From Holosporales bacterium (lineage in GTDB: Bacteria; Pseudomonadota; Alphaproteobacteria; UBA3830; JAIRMZ01): a stretch of 7,929 bases of DNA. The notes beneath the pieces are model-generated. The model did no database searches. It was not told where the DNA came from and saw only the letters and a program-made list of their open reading frames with translations. Within the stretch, counting starts at the first letter, position 1, and the number at the start of each line of letters is the position of its first letter. Below are positions 1-7,282 of this stretch, piece by piece. A program made the translations under genes and the position numbers. Location: positions 1-7,929 of the forward strand of contig JAITIJ010000063.1 of NCBI GenBank assembly GCA_031279495.1. Direction: 5' to 3'.

Positions 1-107
1 CTCTGGCCAACCGCCAAAGAGATCTCATTCTGATAGCTCTATACGGGAGAAATTGGGTAAAATGCCTTAAAACTAGCGTCAATTGCTCATAAACCAAGCC
101 GCAGACT
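1..107. other. Left edge: possible 3' end of an upstream gene
   Basis: No gene is recognised here. On the + strand one frame is open from base 3 to a TAA at 90-92 (29 codons, beginning LANRQRDLILIAL), 15 bases before the hairpin at 108-133. That spacing would fit the end of a gene followed by its terminator. One - strand frame is also open across the segment and runs off the left edge, so direction is not settled. Neither translation matches a family I recognise. Confidence 0.2.
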
Positions 108-133
108 AAGGAGGGGTACTACCTCCCCTCCTT
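108..133 (+). terminator. Strong hairpin upstream of dusB, terminator-like
   Basis: The arm AAGGAGGGG (108-116) is perfectly complementary to CCCCTCCTT (125-133), giving 9 bp with an 8-base loop. The loop region can also form the alternative GGTA/TACC pairing. The bases after the stem are pyrimidine-rich but lack a clean T run, so intrinsic termination is uncertain. It may end the upstream transcript or act as a leader element of dusB, whose start codon is 28 bases further on. Confidence 0.45.
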
Positions 134-161
134 CTTCCGTCGAATCTGATATATTTCCTAC

Positions 162-1154
162 ATGGGTGCTGTATCCAGCTTTTTACCGATTAGGATAGGA
201 CAACATGTCGTATCGCCCGTTTTCCTGGCCCCTATGGCTGGGATTACAGATGCTCCTTTTCGAGAAACGGTCAGAGATTTCGGTACTATTCCTGCAATCG
301 CGGAAATGGTTGCTTCAGAAGCATGTATTCGAAAGAATCCGAAGACGCTCCACATGCTGAATTTTTACAAAGGAGAATCGCCTAAAATTGTGCAACTAGT
401 CGGATGCATTCCAGAACGCATGGCGGAAGCGGCGAAAATCAGCGCCGATCGGGGCGCGGACATCCTTAACGTCAACATGGGATGTCCTGCGAGAAAAATT
501 GTTCACAAAGAAGCAGGCGCCGCGCTTATGCGAGACAAACGTCTTGCCGAGAAAATTCTGCGAGCGGTTGTGCGCGCGACATCTCTTCCGGTTACGGTAA
601 AAATGCGCCTAGGATGGGATGCGCAACAAAAAAATGCTTCAGAGATTGCGTACATAGCAGAGCAAACGGGTGTTGCTCTTATTATGGTTCATGGTCGCAC
701 GCGCGCACAGTTTTATGCAGGAGTTGCTGATTGGAACGCTGTCGGAGAGATCAAAAGATCCGTTTGCCTCCCCGTCCTTGTAAACGGAGATATCAAAGAC
801 ACAGACACTGCTATCGCTGCGCTTAACGCTTCTAAAGCAGATGGTCTTATGATCGGTCGCGCGGCTTTGGGAGCTCCTTGGATACCAAGTCAGGTGGCCT
901 GTTCCTTGAAAACAGGAATGCCTTCAGCACCATTGCCTCTTATAAAACGTCAACATACAGCTATCAGACACTTAGATCGTATGCTAGAGTTTTATGGTGA
1001 GGAGAAAGTTCTCTTCCTCTCGCGAAAACACATGTGTTGGTATAGCAAAGGCCTGAAAAGGGCAGCGGCTTTTCGTATGCAGATCAATACAGCGCGTTCG
1101 ACAAAGGAAATACAGGAATTTATTGAGAAAATATATGACGAACAAGAGTGTTAA
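162..1154 (+). CDS. dusB: tRNA-dihydrouridine synthase B (DusB/NifR3 family)
   Basis: Flavin enzyme that reduces uridine to 5,6-dihydrouridine in the D-loop of tRNA, using NADPH, in the cytoplasm. The 330-residue product has the usual family length. Visible motifs are the FMN-site strand APMAGITD (23-30), the catalytic cysteine C108 in NMGCPARK, HGRTRAQFY (177-185), NGDI (208-211) and the phosphate-binding segment GLMIGRAALGAPW (228-240), followed by the helical tRNA-binding C-terminus with RKHMCWYSKGLK (288-299). ATG 162 is chosen because it leaves the normal short lead into the barrel; no clear Shine-Dalgarno or promoter precedes it, although TATATT lies at 150-155. The gene overlaps the next by 20 bases, the same dusB-fis or dusB-ntr linkage known in proteobacteria. 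Subfamily assignment to DusB rests on these motifs and the context. Confidence 0.95.
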   Translation: MGAVSSFLPIRIGQHVVSPVFLAPMAGITDAPFRETVRDFGTIPAIAEMVASEACIRKNPKTLHMLNFYKGESPKIVQLVGCIPERMAEAAKISADRGADILNVNMGCPARKIVHKEAGAALMRDKRLAEKILRAVVRATSLPVTVKMRLGWDAQQKNASEIAYIAEQTGVALIMVHGRTRAQFYAGVADWNAVGEIKRSVCLPVLVNGDIKDTDTAIAALNASKADGLMIGRAALGAPWIPSQVACSLKTGMPSAPLPLIKRQHTAIRHLDRMLEFYGEEKVLFLSRKHMCWYSKGLKRAAAFRMQINTARSTKEIQEFIEKIYDEQEC

Positions 1155-1425
1155 CGGCGTTCCTCCCTTTAAGACCTGTGCAGGCCCTTTACAAGAACTT
1201 GGGGAAGCCTTAAGAGGCTATTTCGGCGCGCATAGAGATGGAAATGTTCCGACAGGTTTGTATAATCGCGTTATTCAAGAGGTCGAAGGACACCTTCTAC
1301 GGCAAACCATGGAATTTACGGAAAACAATCAGGTTCGAGCCGCGCGTATATTAGGCATAAGTCGCAATACTCTTAGAAAAAAGATTGCTAAATTGGACAA
1401 AGAACACCAAAAACTCCTCCGTTAA
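1135..1425 (+). CDS. Fis-type DNA-binding protein, resembling the isolated C-terminal domain of NtrC
   Basis: A 96-residue protein made almost entirely of a Fis/NtrC C-terminal domain. A dimerisation region (about 18-62, with LRGYF 26-30 and GLYNRVIQEVE 41-51) is followed by a helix-turn-helix at about 65-86 (NNQVRAARILGISRNTLRKK). E. coli Fis (98 residues) has the matching elements NYF, LYELVLAEVEQPLL and [20 protein letters not shown]. The GLYxRV and NRNTLRKKI-like wording and the LDK tail look closer to the C-terminus of alphaproteobacterial NtrC. There is no receiver or sigma-54 AAA+ domain and no room for one, since ATG 1135 lies inside dusB. GAGA at 1124-1127 can serve as a ribosome site. 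A TTG at 1123 is a weaker alternative start. It probably binds DNA as a dimer, as a nucleoid-type or local regulator. Whether it is a true Fis orthologue or an NtrC remnant is inference, so no symbol is given. Confidence 0.88.
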   Translation: MTNKSVNGVPPFKTCAGPLQELGEALRGYFGAHRDGNVPTGLYNRVIQEVEGHLLRQTMEFTENNQVRAARILGISRNTLRKKIAKLDKEHQKLLR

Positions 1426-1434
1426 ATAACTTTT

Positions 1435-2250
1435 ATGAGTACAACAATCCCGCGTTATACCACTGATGATTTCTCTGCAATGCACAAAGCGGGGGCTCTA
1501 GCAGCACATGTGTTGGATTTTATCACACCGCATGTTGTTCCTTTGGTGACAACACAAGCCTTAAACGACTTATGTCACGAAGAAACCGTGCGCTGCGGTG
1601 GGATTTCTGCGCAGCTTCACTATAAGGGCTACCCGAGAGCTACTTGTATCTCTCTTAATCACGTTGTATGCCATGGCATTCCCTCTGATAGGAAGCTTCA
1701 GAATGGCGATATACTGAATATTGACGTGACCGTTCTTTTAGATGGATGGTTTGGGGACACCAGTCGCATGTTCTACGTGGGCGAACCCTCTCTTAAAGCA
1801 CGAAAGTTGACTGAAACGACATATCTAGCTTTGATGCAGGCGATTGCCCTGGTTCGGCCCGGTGCTACGCTAGGTGATATCGGAGCCTGTATTCAGCATA
1901 TAGCAGAAGAAGCGGGATATTCTGTCGTACGAGATTTCTGCGGACACGGCATTGGTCGCGTCTTTCACGATGAACCCACAGTACTTCACTACGGAAGGAA
2001 AGGAACAGGCGCCGTCTTAGAGCCTGGTATGATTTTTACGATTGAACCTATGATCAACACTGGTAGGCCAGAAATCAAAATTTTACAAGATGGTTGGACA
2101 ACTGTTACACGAGACAGAAGTCTATCTGCTCAGTTCGAGCATACAATCGGTGTAACAGAAACCTCTGCGGTGATCTTTACGCTTTCGCGCGAAGGATATA
2201 CATATCCTCCGTACGAAAGGATCGAAACGTGCGTAAGGAGTCCAATTTAA
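1435..2250 (+). CDS. map: Type I methionine aminopeptidase
   Basis: Cytosolic dimetal enzyme that removes the initiator methionine from nascent proteins once it is deformylated. The 271-residue product is of normal type I length. The five metal ligands are all present and fall at the same numbers as in the E. coli enzyme: D97 (NIDVT), D108 (GDTSR), H171 (GHGIG), E204 (FTIEPM) and E235 (FEHTI). The conserved histidines H80 (CHGIP) and H178 (FHDEP) are also there. ATG 1435 gives the standard N-terminus; no Shine-Dalgarno is visible and the fis-like stop is 9 bases upstream, so translational coupling is likely. The last 22 bases overlap the radC start, a pairing common in alphaproteobacteria. 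The tail after residue 250 is slightly longer than in E. coli MAP. Confidence 0.96.
   Translation: MSTTIPRYTTDDFSAMHKAGALAAHVLDFITPHVVPLVTTQALNDLCHEETVRCGGISAQLHYKGYPRATCISLNHVVCHGIPSDRKLQNGDILNIDVTVLLDGWFGDTSRMFYVGEPSLKARKLTETTYLALMQAIALVRPGATLGDIGACIQHIAEEAGYSVVRDFCGHGIGRVFHDEPTVLHYGRKGTGAVLEPGMIFTIEPMINTGRPEIKILQDGWTTVTRDRSLSAQFEHTIGVTETSAVIFTLSREGYTYPPYERIETCVRSPI
2217..2221 (+). promoter_or_regulatory. Shine-Dalgarno deciding the GTG start of radC
   Basis: AAGGA lies 7 bases before GTG 2229, inside the map coding region. It supports the GTG start over longer versions of the frame, whose extra N-terminus has no RadC resemblance and lies entirely within map. Confidence 0.65.
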
Positions 2251-2918
2251 AAACACCCCATTATTGGGAACATCGTGATCGTCTGCGACAACGATTCGAC
2301 ACAGATGCGCGTGTTACGACGTACGAGCTGTTGGAACTGCTGTTGTTCCTTGCACGCCCTCGTTGTGACACAAAGCCTGTTGCAAAAGCATTGCTAGAGA
2401 CTTTTAGGAGCCTTAACGGCGTTTTAGCGGCGCCTAAAGACCGCCTTAAAGAGGTCTCTGGCGTGGGCAATATGTCCGTCCACGTACTTAAGCTTGTTTT
2501 GGCTATTGTGAACAGCGTCTTGTCTGAGCGCATCGTTAAACGTCCGGTGTTTACTGTCTGGCAGCATGTGATCGAGTATCTACAAACAAATATGGGATAT
2601 CTTGCGGAAGAGCATTTTCGTATCCTGTTCCTCGATAACAAGAACCAGTTAATTGCCAATGAATTGCAGCAAAAGGGGACAATCAACCAATCGCCGCTTT
2701 ACCCGAGAGAGGTCATGCGACGCGCGCTTGAGCTGGGGGCTGCCGCCATTATCTTGGTGCACAATCATCCGAGCGGGGATCCCACTCCTTCGCAAGAAGA
2801 TGTGCGGGCCACGCGGGCCATCCAGGACTTAGGTGGGAAACTGGGCGTAGCTGTCCATGATCACATTGTAATTGGGAAGCACACGCATCGCTCTATGCGC
2901 TCTATGGGACTTATCTAA
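2229..2918 (+). CDS. radC: RadC-family JAB/MPN-domain protein
   Basis: RadC proteins carry an N-terminal helix-hairpin-helix region and a C-terminal JAB1/MPN metalloprotease-like domain; their cellular role is unsettled despite the historical link to DNA repair. From GTG 2229 the product is 229 residues, a normal length. It opens with PHYWEHRDRLRQRF (10-23), has a hairpin-helix segment SGVGNMSVHVLKLV (77-90), and the JAMM signature HNHPSGDPTPSQED (178-191), with metal ligands H178, H180 and D191 and serine S188. It ends in HTHRSMRSMGLI, near the typical SxxxxGL ending. The start overlaps map by 22 bases, so the two are probably co-translated. It is the last gene of the dusB-fis-map-radC run: 141 bases and a promoter separate it from rpsT. 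Family assignment is secure; function is not. Confidence 0.95.
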   Translation: MRKESNLKTPHYWEHRDRLRQRFDTDARVTTYELLELLLFLARPRCDTKPVAKALLETFRSLNGVLAAPKDRLKEVSGVGNMSVHVLKLVLAIVNSVLSERIVKRPVFTVWQHVIEYLQTNMGYLAEEHFRILFLDNKNQLIANELQQKGTINQSPLYPREVMRRALELGAAAIILVHNHPSGDPTPSQEDVRATRAIQDLGGKLGVAVHDHIVIGKHTHRSMRSMGLI

Positions 2919-3003
2919 AATGTCCGATTTAAAGTTCTGTCTATTTCTGCTGAAGGCTTCTGTACGAACCCCATTCCTTATGCGTTTAATACGTCCATCC
3001 CTC

Positions 3004-3032
3004 TTGATTCTCTCTGGAAAGCGTTCTATAAA
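3004..3032 (+). promoter_or_regulatory. Probable sigma-70-type promoter of rpsT
   Basis: TTGATT (3004-3009) and TATAAA (3027-3032) are separated by exactly 17 bases, and transcription would start near 3039, about 20 bases before the rpsT ATG. This is the best promoter match I found in the window. A GANTC site (GATTC, 3006-3010) overlaps the -35 element; such sites are targets of the CcrM methylase in many alphaproteobacteria. Confidence 0.7.
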
Positions 3033-3059
3033 TAGGTATTATAGTTGAGAGATGCAAGT

Positions 3060-3326
3060 ATGGCTAATCATCAGTCCGCCTTGAAGAGGATTCGCCAAAA
3101 TGCGAAGAATGCTGCGAGGAATAAAGGGAATCTGAGTCGCATTCGCACCTTTCTGCGGAAATTTGAAGAAACGTTGGCCTCGGGAAAGAGAGAGGCTGCA
3201 ATAGAGGCCTTTCGGCAAGTACAATCTGAAATACAGCGCGGCGTTCGCAAAGGTGTACTACATACCAACACTGCGCGCCGTAAAGTCGCGCGATTGCACA
3301 CCTGTGTAAAAGCGCTAGGCACCTAA
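3060..3326 (+). CDS. rpsT: 30S ribosomal protein S20
   Basis: Primary 16S rRNA-binding protein of the small ribosomal subunit, a bundle of long basic helices. The product is 88 residues and opens with the canonical MANHQSALKRIRQ; lysine and arginine are spread along the chain, with a TNTARRKVARL segment near residues 69-79, as in the family. ATG 3060 is chosen over the in-frame TTG at 3045 because MANHQSA is the conserved N-terminus and GAGAG (3047-3051) is well placed as its ribosome site. It has its own promoter just upstream. The position directly before dnaA is typical of alphaproteobacteria. A small hairpin, ACCTT/AAGGT (3340-3355), follows the stop but lacks a T run. Confidence 0.97.
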   Translation: MANHQSALKRIRQNAKNAARNKGNLSRIRTFLRKFEETLASGKREAAIEAFRQVQSEIQRGVRKGVLHTNTARRKVARLHTCVKALGT

Positions 3327-3367
3327 TTCCAAATATTAGACCTTCCGAAAAAGGTTAAACAAGAGAG

Positions 3368-3396
3368 TTGTGAAATGAGAAGGGGCAGGATATGAA
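3368..3396 (+). promoter_or_regulatory. Candidate dnaA promoter
   Basis: TTGTGA (3368-3373) and TATGAA (3391-3396) are spaced by 17 bases, each matching four of six consensus bases. It lies in the rpsT-dnaA spacer, about 160 bases before the dnaA start. The match is moderate, and read-through from rpsT is also possible. Confidence 0.3.
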
Positions 3397-3433
3397 TTCA
3401 TCATTATTAGAAGAGGCAAGCTGAGTTTTATTG

Positions 3434-3486
3434 AGGGGATAGATAGCTTTTTATCCTCTATATTTTAGCTTCTCCTATCCCCTTTT
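3434..3486 (+). terminator. Inverted repeat with short T run in the rpsT-dnaA spacer
   Basis: AGGGGATAG (3434-3442) is perfectly complementary to CTATCCCCT (3475-3483), and TTTT (3483-3486) follows. The 32-base loop is long for an intrinsic terminator. A competing inner hairpin GGATA (3437-3441)/TATCC (3452-3456) uses the same left arm. It could end rpsT transcripts, switch between two folds in the dnaA leader, or be a protein site. Confidence 0.35.
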
Positions 3487-3510
3487 CGCAAACGGGTGGT
3501 GGCTTTGGCT

Positions 3511-3544
3511 TTTCCTAAGGGGAAATTTGTTTTTTGTGTTTTTT
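3511..3544 (+). promoter_or_regulatory. Small hairpin and T-rich leader before dnaA
   Basis: TTTCC (3511-3515) can pair with GGAAA (3521-3525), followed by a 19-base stretch (3526-3544) that has 16 T and no C or A. The arrangement looks like a weak intrinsic terminator, or a U-rich ribosome-protein-S1-type enhancer, directly upstream of the dnaA ribosome site. Function is inferred from position only. Confidence 0.3.
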
Positions 3545-3547
3545 AAT

Positions 3548-3552
3548 GAGGG
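3548..3552 (+). promoter_or_regulatory. Shine-Dalgarno deciding the dnaA start
   Basis: GAGGG ends 5 bases before ATG 3558. The alternative in-frame ATG at 3546 has only the T-rich tract upstream and no usable ribosome site, so 3558 is preferred. Confidence 0.6.
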
Positions 3553-3557
3553 CTGCT

Positions 3558-4931
3558 ATGGCGGAAGCTGCGTCGATTGTTTTTTCTGACGTTTCTTCTG
3601 GAGAAGCTCTCAAACAGCAATGGGTGCTTGTCATCCAGCGTTTCCATCAAGAATATGGCGACGCGGTGGTGCGTAGTTGGATCCATCCTTTATCCTTTTG
3701 CTCTTTATCTGCTGGTGTGGTTCTTTTGTCTGCACCTACTCCTTTCTTGCGCGATTGGGTAGTTAATAACTATCTGCATCGTTTAACGGCAATTTGGCGA
3801 AGTATAAATCCGGCAGTGCAAAGTATTGTTATTAACGCGATGAAAGTGTTTGTTCCTACGCAAACGTTTCAGAAAAAAACAGAAGAAAGTGCTGAAGTTC
3901 TTTCAAGTGGATGGGATCGTAGCGATCTTGATCCCAAGCTAACATTCGAGAATTTTATCGTTGGAAAACCTAACGAGCTTGCGTACGCTGCCGCGCGTCG
4001 TGTTGCTGATGTTGCAACGGTGGCGCTCAACCCTCTGTTTCTTTACGGTGGTGTTGGACTGGGAAAAACGCATCTTATGCATGCAATTGCCTGGGTCATT
4101 CGGAAGACGCAATCGCGCCGTGCTATATATATGTCAGCCGAGAAGTTTATGTACCAATTCGTGCGCGCTGTTCGCTTTAAAGACACGATGGCCTTTAAAG
4201 AGCAGTTTCGCTCTGTTGATGTTTTAATGATCGATGATATTCAGTTCATCTGCGGTAAAGACTCCACTCAAGAAGAGTTTTTTCATACATTCAATGCCCT
4301 TGTTGAGAACAACAGGCAGATTATCGTTTCAGCAGATAAATCTCCCTCTGATTTAGAGGGTATGGAAGAGCGTATGCGTTCGCGTCTTGGATGGGGGCTT
4401 GTTGCTGACATTCATCCTACAACATACGAGCTACGCTTGAGTATTTTGCAATTAAAAGCGCAGCAGACGCCTGTTTTTATTCATCAGAAAGTGCTGGAGT
4501 TTTTGGCACATAAAATCACTTCCAATGTGCGTGAGCTAGAGGGAGCTCTAAATCGTGTCGTTGCGAATGCGCAACTTGTTGGTCGCGAGATTACAATAGA
4601 CAGCGCTCAAGACGTCCTGAAAGATCTGCTGCGCGCGAACGATCGACGCGTTACGATTGAAGAGATTCAACGCAGAGTAGCAGACCACTATTCCATACGT
4701 CTTGCAGATATTCACTCTACCAGGCGATCAAATCACATTGCCCGCCCACGTCAAATAGCAATGTATCTTGCCAAAATGCTGACTACTGCTTCTTTTCCAG
4801 AGATTGGGCGCAAATTCGGTGGGCGCGATCATACAACAGTTATCCATGCTGTAAAAAGAATTGACGCCCTTATAGGAAGTGACCCACTATTGTCAGAGGA
4901 TGTACGCCTTCTGAAACGTATGTTAGGTTGA
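3558..4931 (+). CDS. dnaA: Chromosomal replication initiator protein DnaA
   Basis: AAA+ ATPase that binds DnaA boxes at oriC, opens the duplex and recruits the helicase. From ATG 3558 the product is 457 residues. Domain I spans about 17-97 and is followed by a short linker (about 100-127). Domain III begins at LTFENFIVGKPNELAYAAARRV and has Walker A GGVGLGKTH (164-172), Walker B VLMIDD (222-227), sensor I region IIVSAD (255-260), box VII RMRSRLGWG with arginine-finger candidate R276, and sensor II NVRELEG (323-329). Domain IV carries RPRQIAMYLAK (396-406) and the DNA-binding signature GRDHTTVIHAVKRI (422-435). The RANDRRVTIEEIQRRVADHY segment (359-378) is characteristic of alphaproteobacterial DnaA. 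All catalytic residues are intact. dnaN follows after 11 bases, so the two form one operon; no convincing DnaA boxes were found directly upstream. Confidence 0.98.
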   Translation: MAEAASIVFSDVSSGEALKQQWVLVIQRFHQEYGDAVVRSWIHPLSFCSLSAGVVLLSAPTPFLRDWVVNNYLHRLTAIWRSINPAVQSIVINAMKVFVPTQTFQKKTEESAEVLSSGWDRSDLDPKLTFENFIVGKPNELAYAAARRVADVATVALNPLFLYGGVGLGKTHLMHAIAWVIRKTQSRRAIYMSAEKFMYQFVRAVRFKDTMAFKEQFRSVDVLMIDDIQFICGKDSTQEEFFHTFNALVENNRQIIVSADKSPSDLEGMEERMRSRLGWGLVADIHPTTYELRLSILQLKAQQTPVFIHQKVLEFLAHKITSNVRELEGALNRVVANAQLVGREITIDSAQDVLKDLLRANDRRVTIEEIQRRVADHYSIRLADIHSTRRSNHIARPRQIAMYLAKMLTTASFPEIGRKFGGRDHTTVIHAVKRIDALIGSDPLLSEDVRLLKRMLG

Positions 4932-4934
4932 GGA
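4930..4934 (+). promoter_or_regulatory. Shine-Dalgarno for dnaN overlapping the dnaA stop
   Basis: GAGGA lies 8 bases before ATG 4943 and overlaps the TGA stop of dnaA. This rules out the in-frame TTG at 4928 and suggests that dnaA and dnaN translation are coupled. Confidence 0.7.
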
Positions 4935-4942
4935 ACAAAGAA

Positions 4943-6052
4943 ATGCGATTTACACTTTCGCGTGGTCCGCTTTTTACGGCGGTTACATCAGCCCACGGAG
5001 TCGCGGAACGCAAGCCAGCTGTTCCTGTGTTATCTCATGTGCTTTTAGAAGCCGCAGGCGATCAAGTAACGCTTCGCGCAACAGATCTAGATCATACATT
5101 TGTTGCGCGTATAGAGGCTTCTGTTGAAGCCCCAGGCTCTGCCATTGTGCTAGCGCAGACGCTTTACGATGCATTACGAAAAACAGGGGAGGTCGAGACC
5201 TTGGATTTCTCCATCAAAGAAGAGGGAAGCAGCCTTTTTGTGAAGGCGGGCCGTTCGCGCTTTAATCTTGCGATGCTGCAAGGCGTTCCTTTTCCAGAAG
5301 AAGGAACATTTACCGCAACAACATCTTTTTCGTTATCTTCGACAGCAATAAAGCAGCTTCTTGATAAAACGCGTTTTTCTATTTCTATGGAAGAGACGCG
5401 TTATGCTCTGAACGGCATTTATCTGCATACAAATGCCGAGGGAAATGCGCTTTGTGCTGCGGCTACAGATAGCCACAGATTAGCCGTCACCTCTGTTCCG
5501 TGCGCACCGCAAGCTGCACTCAGTCTTATTCTATCGCGAAAGACAATTGCGGAAATGGTAAGACTTTTTGATCAGCCTAAAAAGGATGTCCTGGTTGAGG
5601 TGTCCCCCACGCAAATTCGGTTTGATTGCAAAGATCAAGTGTTAACAGCACGTCTTGTAGATGGAGCCTTTCCTGAGTACACCCGTGTTATTCCAGAAAG
5701 AGGCGAGATTTTTTTTGATATCGATCGCAGAAGATTCATAGAAAGCGTCGATCGCGCCTCTATCATCGCAGATGAAACCGTCCGCATTGTAAAGCTAAAG
5801 GTACAAGAAGGGATACTTCTCGTCTCTTCCTTACAGCATGAACTAGGAGCCGCAGAAGACGAAGTAGATATAGCCTATACAGGTTCTACTCCATGGGAGG
5901 CGGGATTTAATGCGCGATACCTTCTTGAAGCCGCAGAACATGTAAATGGGGATATGGTAAGAATCTATGTGGTAGATGCTCTAGCGCCCATTCTTGTAGA
6001 ATCACCTGGGAATCACGCGACATCTTTTGTGGTCATGCCTATGCGGGTATAG
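4943..6052 (+). CDS. dnaN: DNA polymerase III beta subunit (sliding clamp)
   Basis: Ring-shaped dimer that encircles DNA and tethers polymerase III and other clamp-binding proteins. The product is 369 residues, close to the 366 of E. coli, consistent with three repeated clamp domains of about 120 residues each. Recognisable segments are PVLSHVLLEA (28-37), ETRYALNGIYL (151-161), ATDSHRLAVTS (174-184), RLVDGAFPEYTRVIP (237-251) and the C-terminal VMPMR (364-368), which lines the protein-binding pocket in the family. It follows dnaA by 11 bases and precedes recF by 7, with no promoter evident between them. Nothing is truncated or unusual. Confidence 0.97.
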   Translation: MRFTLSRGPLFTAVTSAHGVAERKPAVPVLSHVLLEAAGDQVTLRATDLDHTFVARIEASVEAPGSAIVLAQTLYDALRKTGEVETLDFSIKEEGSSLFVKAGRSRFNLAMLQGVPFPEEGTFTATTSFSLSSTAIKQLLDKTRFSISMEETRYALNGIYLHTNAEGNALCAAATDSHRLAVTSVPCAPQAALSLILSRKTIAEMVRLFDQPKKDVLVEVSPTQIRFDCKDQVLTARLVDGAFPEYTRVIPERGEIFFDIDRRRFIESVDRASIIADETVRIVKLKVQEGILLVSSLQHELGAAEDEVDIAYTGSTPWEAGFNARYLLEAAEHVNGDMVRIYVVDALAPILVESPGNHATSFVVMPMRV

Positions 6053-6059
6053 AGCCTTT

Positions 6060-7226
6060 GTGCTGGAACCTCCCTCTACTATACTGCCACAAAAGCCATA
6101 TGGGCTTGTCTCTTTGTGCTTAACGTATTTTCGGAATTACAAGCAGCTACGGCTTGCGTGTGACACACGCAGTGTTTTGTTAACGGGGCCAAATGGATCT
6201 GGCAAAACGAATGTATTGGAGGCCATCTCTTTCTTGTCCTCTAGCAAAGGCTTGCACCAAGCCCCTTTAGGTGAAATCCTCACAACGACTGCTCCACCTT
6301 TTAGCCATTGGTCTGTTTCAGCCCAAATACAAACGCCTTCTGGCATATTGGATTTGGGGACAGGGTTAGAAAAAGCCTCTTGGCATCATCCTGGCGAACG
6401 ACGTATCGCTAAAATACATCATAAATTTGCGAAATCTCTCAGCACCTTTGACAATATTTTATGGCTTCTATGGTTAACGCCTGCAATGGATCGTATTTTC
6501 GTCGATGCATTGCACAAACGCAGGAAATTCTTCGATCATCTTGTTGGAGGCTTGTTCCCAAAGCACAAGACTCTATGTGTGCGGTACAAAGTTCTTTTAA
6601 AGGAGCGTATGAGAGTTCTGCTTACACGCCCCTCAGACAATGCTTGGCTCAGCGCGTTAGAAAAACGACTAGCGCATGTCGGTGTACAAATTACTATAGC
6701 GCGACACAATTTTTTGAAGCTATTGACGCCGATTCTACCAACAACACCAGCGCCTTTCCCGTCTCCGGCTATTCGTTTGCATGAAACCTATGATCAACAG
6801 GATGCGTCAGAAGAGGTTCTTAGCGCGGCTTTCGAGAAAAGCCGTGTCCAAGATACGCAAACTGGGAGCACGGCCTTTGGGCCGCATCGAACGGAGTGGG
6901 ATGTGCGCTTTATTGCAAAGGATCTACCGGCAGCGGCCTGTTCAACGGGCGAGCAGAAGGCGCTTCTTCTATCGATCATTCTTGCCACAGCGTGTATCTA
7001 TAGAGCACATCGTCAGAGCGTTCCTCTTCTTTTACTCGATGATTTTGCAGCGCATCTGGATGCTCATAAACAGGCTGTTCTGTGGGAGACGTTAAAAGAC
7101 TTGAGCATTCAAACATGGTTCACAGGTGTTACATCGCCGCATTTCTCGGCAACAAACACGGATTTGCAGCACTTTGTCGTCGAACGTGGTATTTGCACTC
7201 CTTCCTCTTTTGCACGGGAATTATGA
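6060..7226 (+). CDS. recF: DNA replication and repair protein RecF
   Basis: SMC/ABC-type ATPase that acts with RecO and RecR to load RecA at single-strand gaps. From GTG 6060 the product is 388 residues, a little longer than E. coli RecF (357). It has the opening LTYFRNYKQLRL (21-32), Walker A GPNGSGKT (43-50) followed by NVLEAISFLSSSKGL, FGPHRTEWDV ahead of the signature motif STGEQKA (295-301), Walker B LLLLDD (323-328) and D-loop HLD (332-334). The start is uncertain: GTG 6060, 7 bases after the dnaN stop, is preferred by operon spacing; TTG 6027 would overlap dnaN by 26 bases, and TTG 6114 would start just before the conserved LTYFRNY. No strong ribosome site distinguishes them. It is the last gene in the window; gyrB does not follow. 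Confidence 0.94.
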   Translation: MLEPPSTILPQKPYGLVSLCLTYFRNYKQLRLACDTRSVLLTGPNGSGKTNVLEAISFLSSSKGLHQAPLGEILTTTAPPFSHWSVSAQIQTPSGILDLGTGLEKASWHHPGERRIAKIHHKFAKSLSTFDNILWLLWLTPAMDRIFVDALHKRRKFFDHLVGGLFPKHKTLCVRYKVLLKERMRVLLTRPSDNAWLSALEKRLAHVGVQITIARHNFLKLLTPILPTTPAPFPSPAIRLHETYDQQDASEEVLSAAFEKSRVQDTQTGSTAFGPHRTEWDVRFIAKDLPAAACSTGEQKALLLSIILATACIYRAHRQSVPLLLLDDFAAHLDAHKQAVLWETLKDLSIQTWFTGVTSPHFSATNTDLQHFVVERGICTPSSFAREL

Positions 7227-7282
7227 AGACAATCCTTGGCGTTGACTCTGCTAGGCATGCTGCAGCGCATTGCGGATAAAAG

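Noticed and set aside
2261..2686. Long - strand open frame (141 codons) opposite radC
   Set aside because: It lies antisense to the conserved RadC coding region, its product has no recognisable motif, and the + strand protein is unambiguous.
3327..3557. rpsT-dnaA spacer as oriC
   Set aside because: No nonamer close to TTATCCACA was found; the best, TTATCCTCT, matches only six of nine bases.
6461..7095. Two + strand open frames inside recF
   Set aside because: They are alternative frames of the intact RecF gene, rich in cysteine, serine and arginine and without family motifs.
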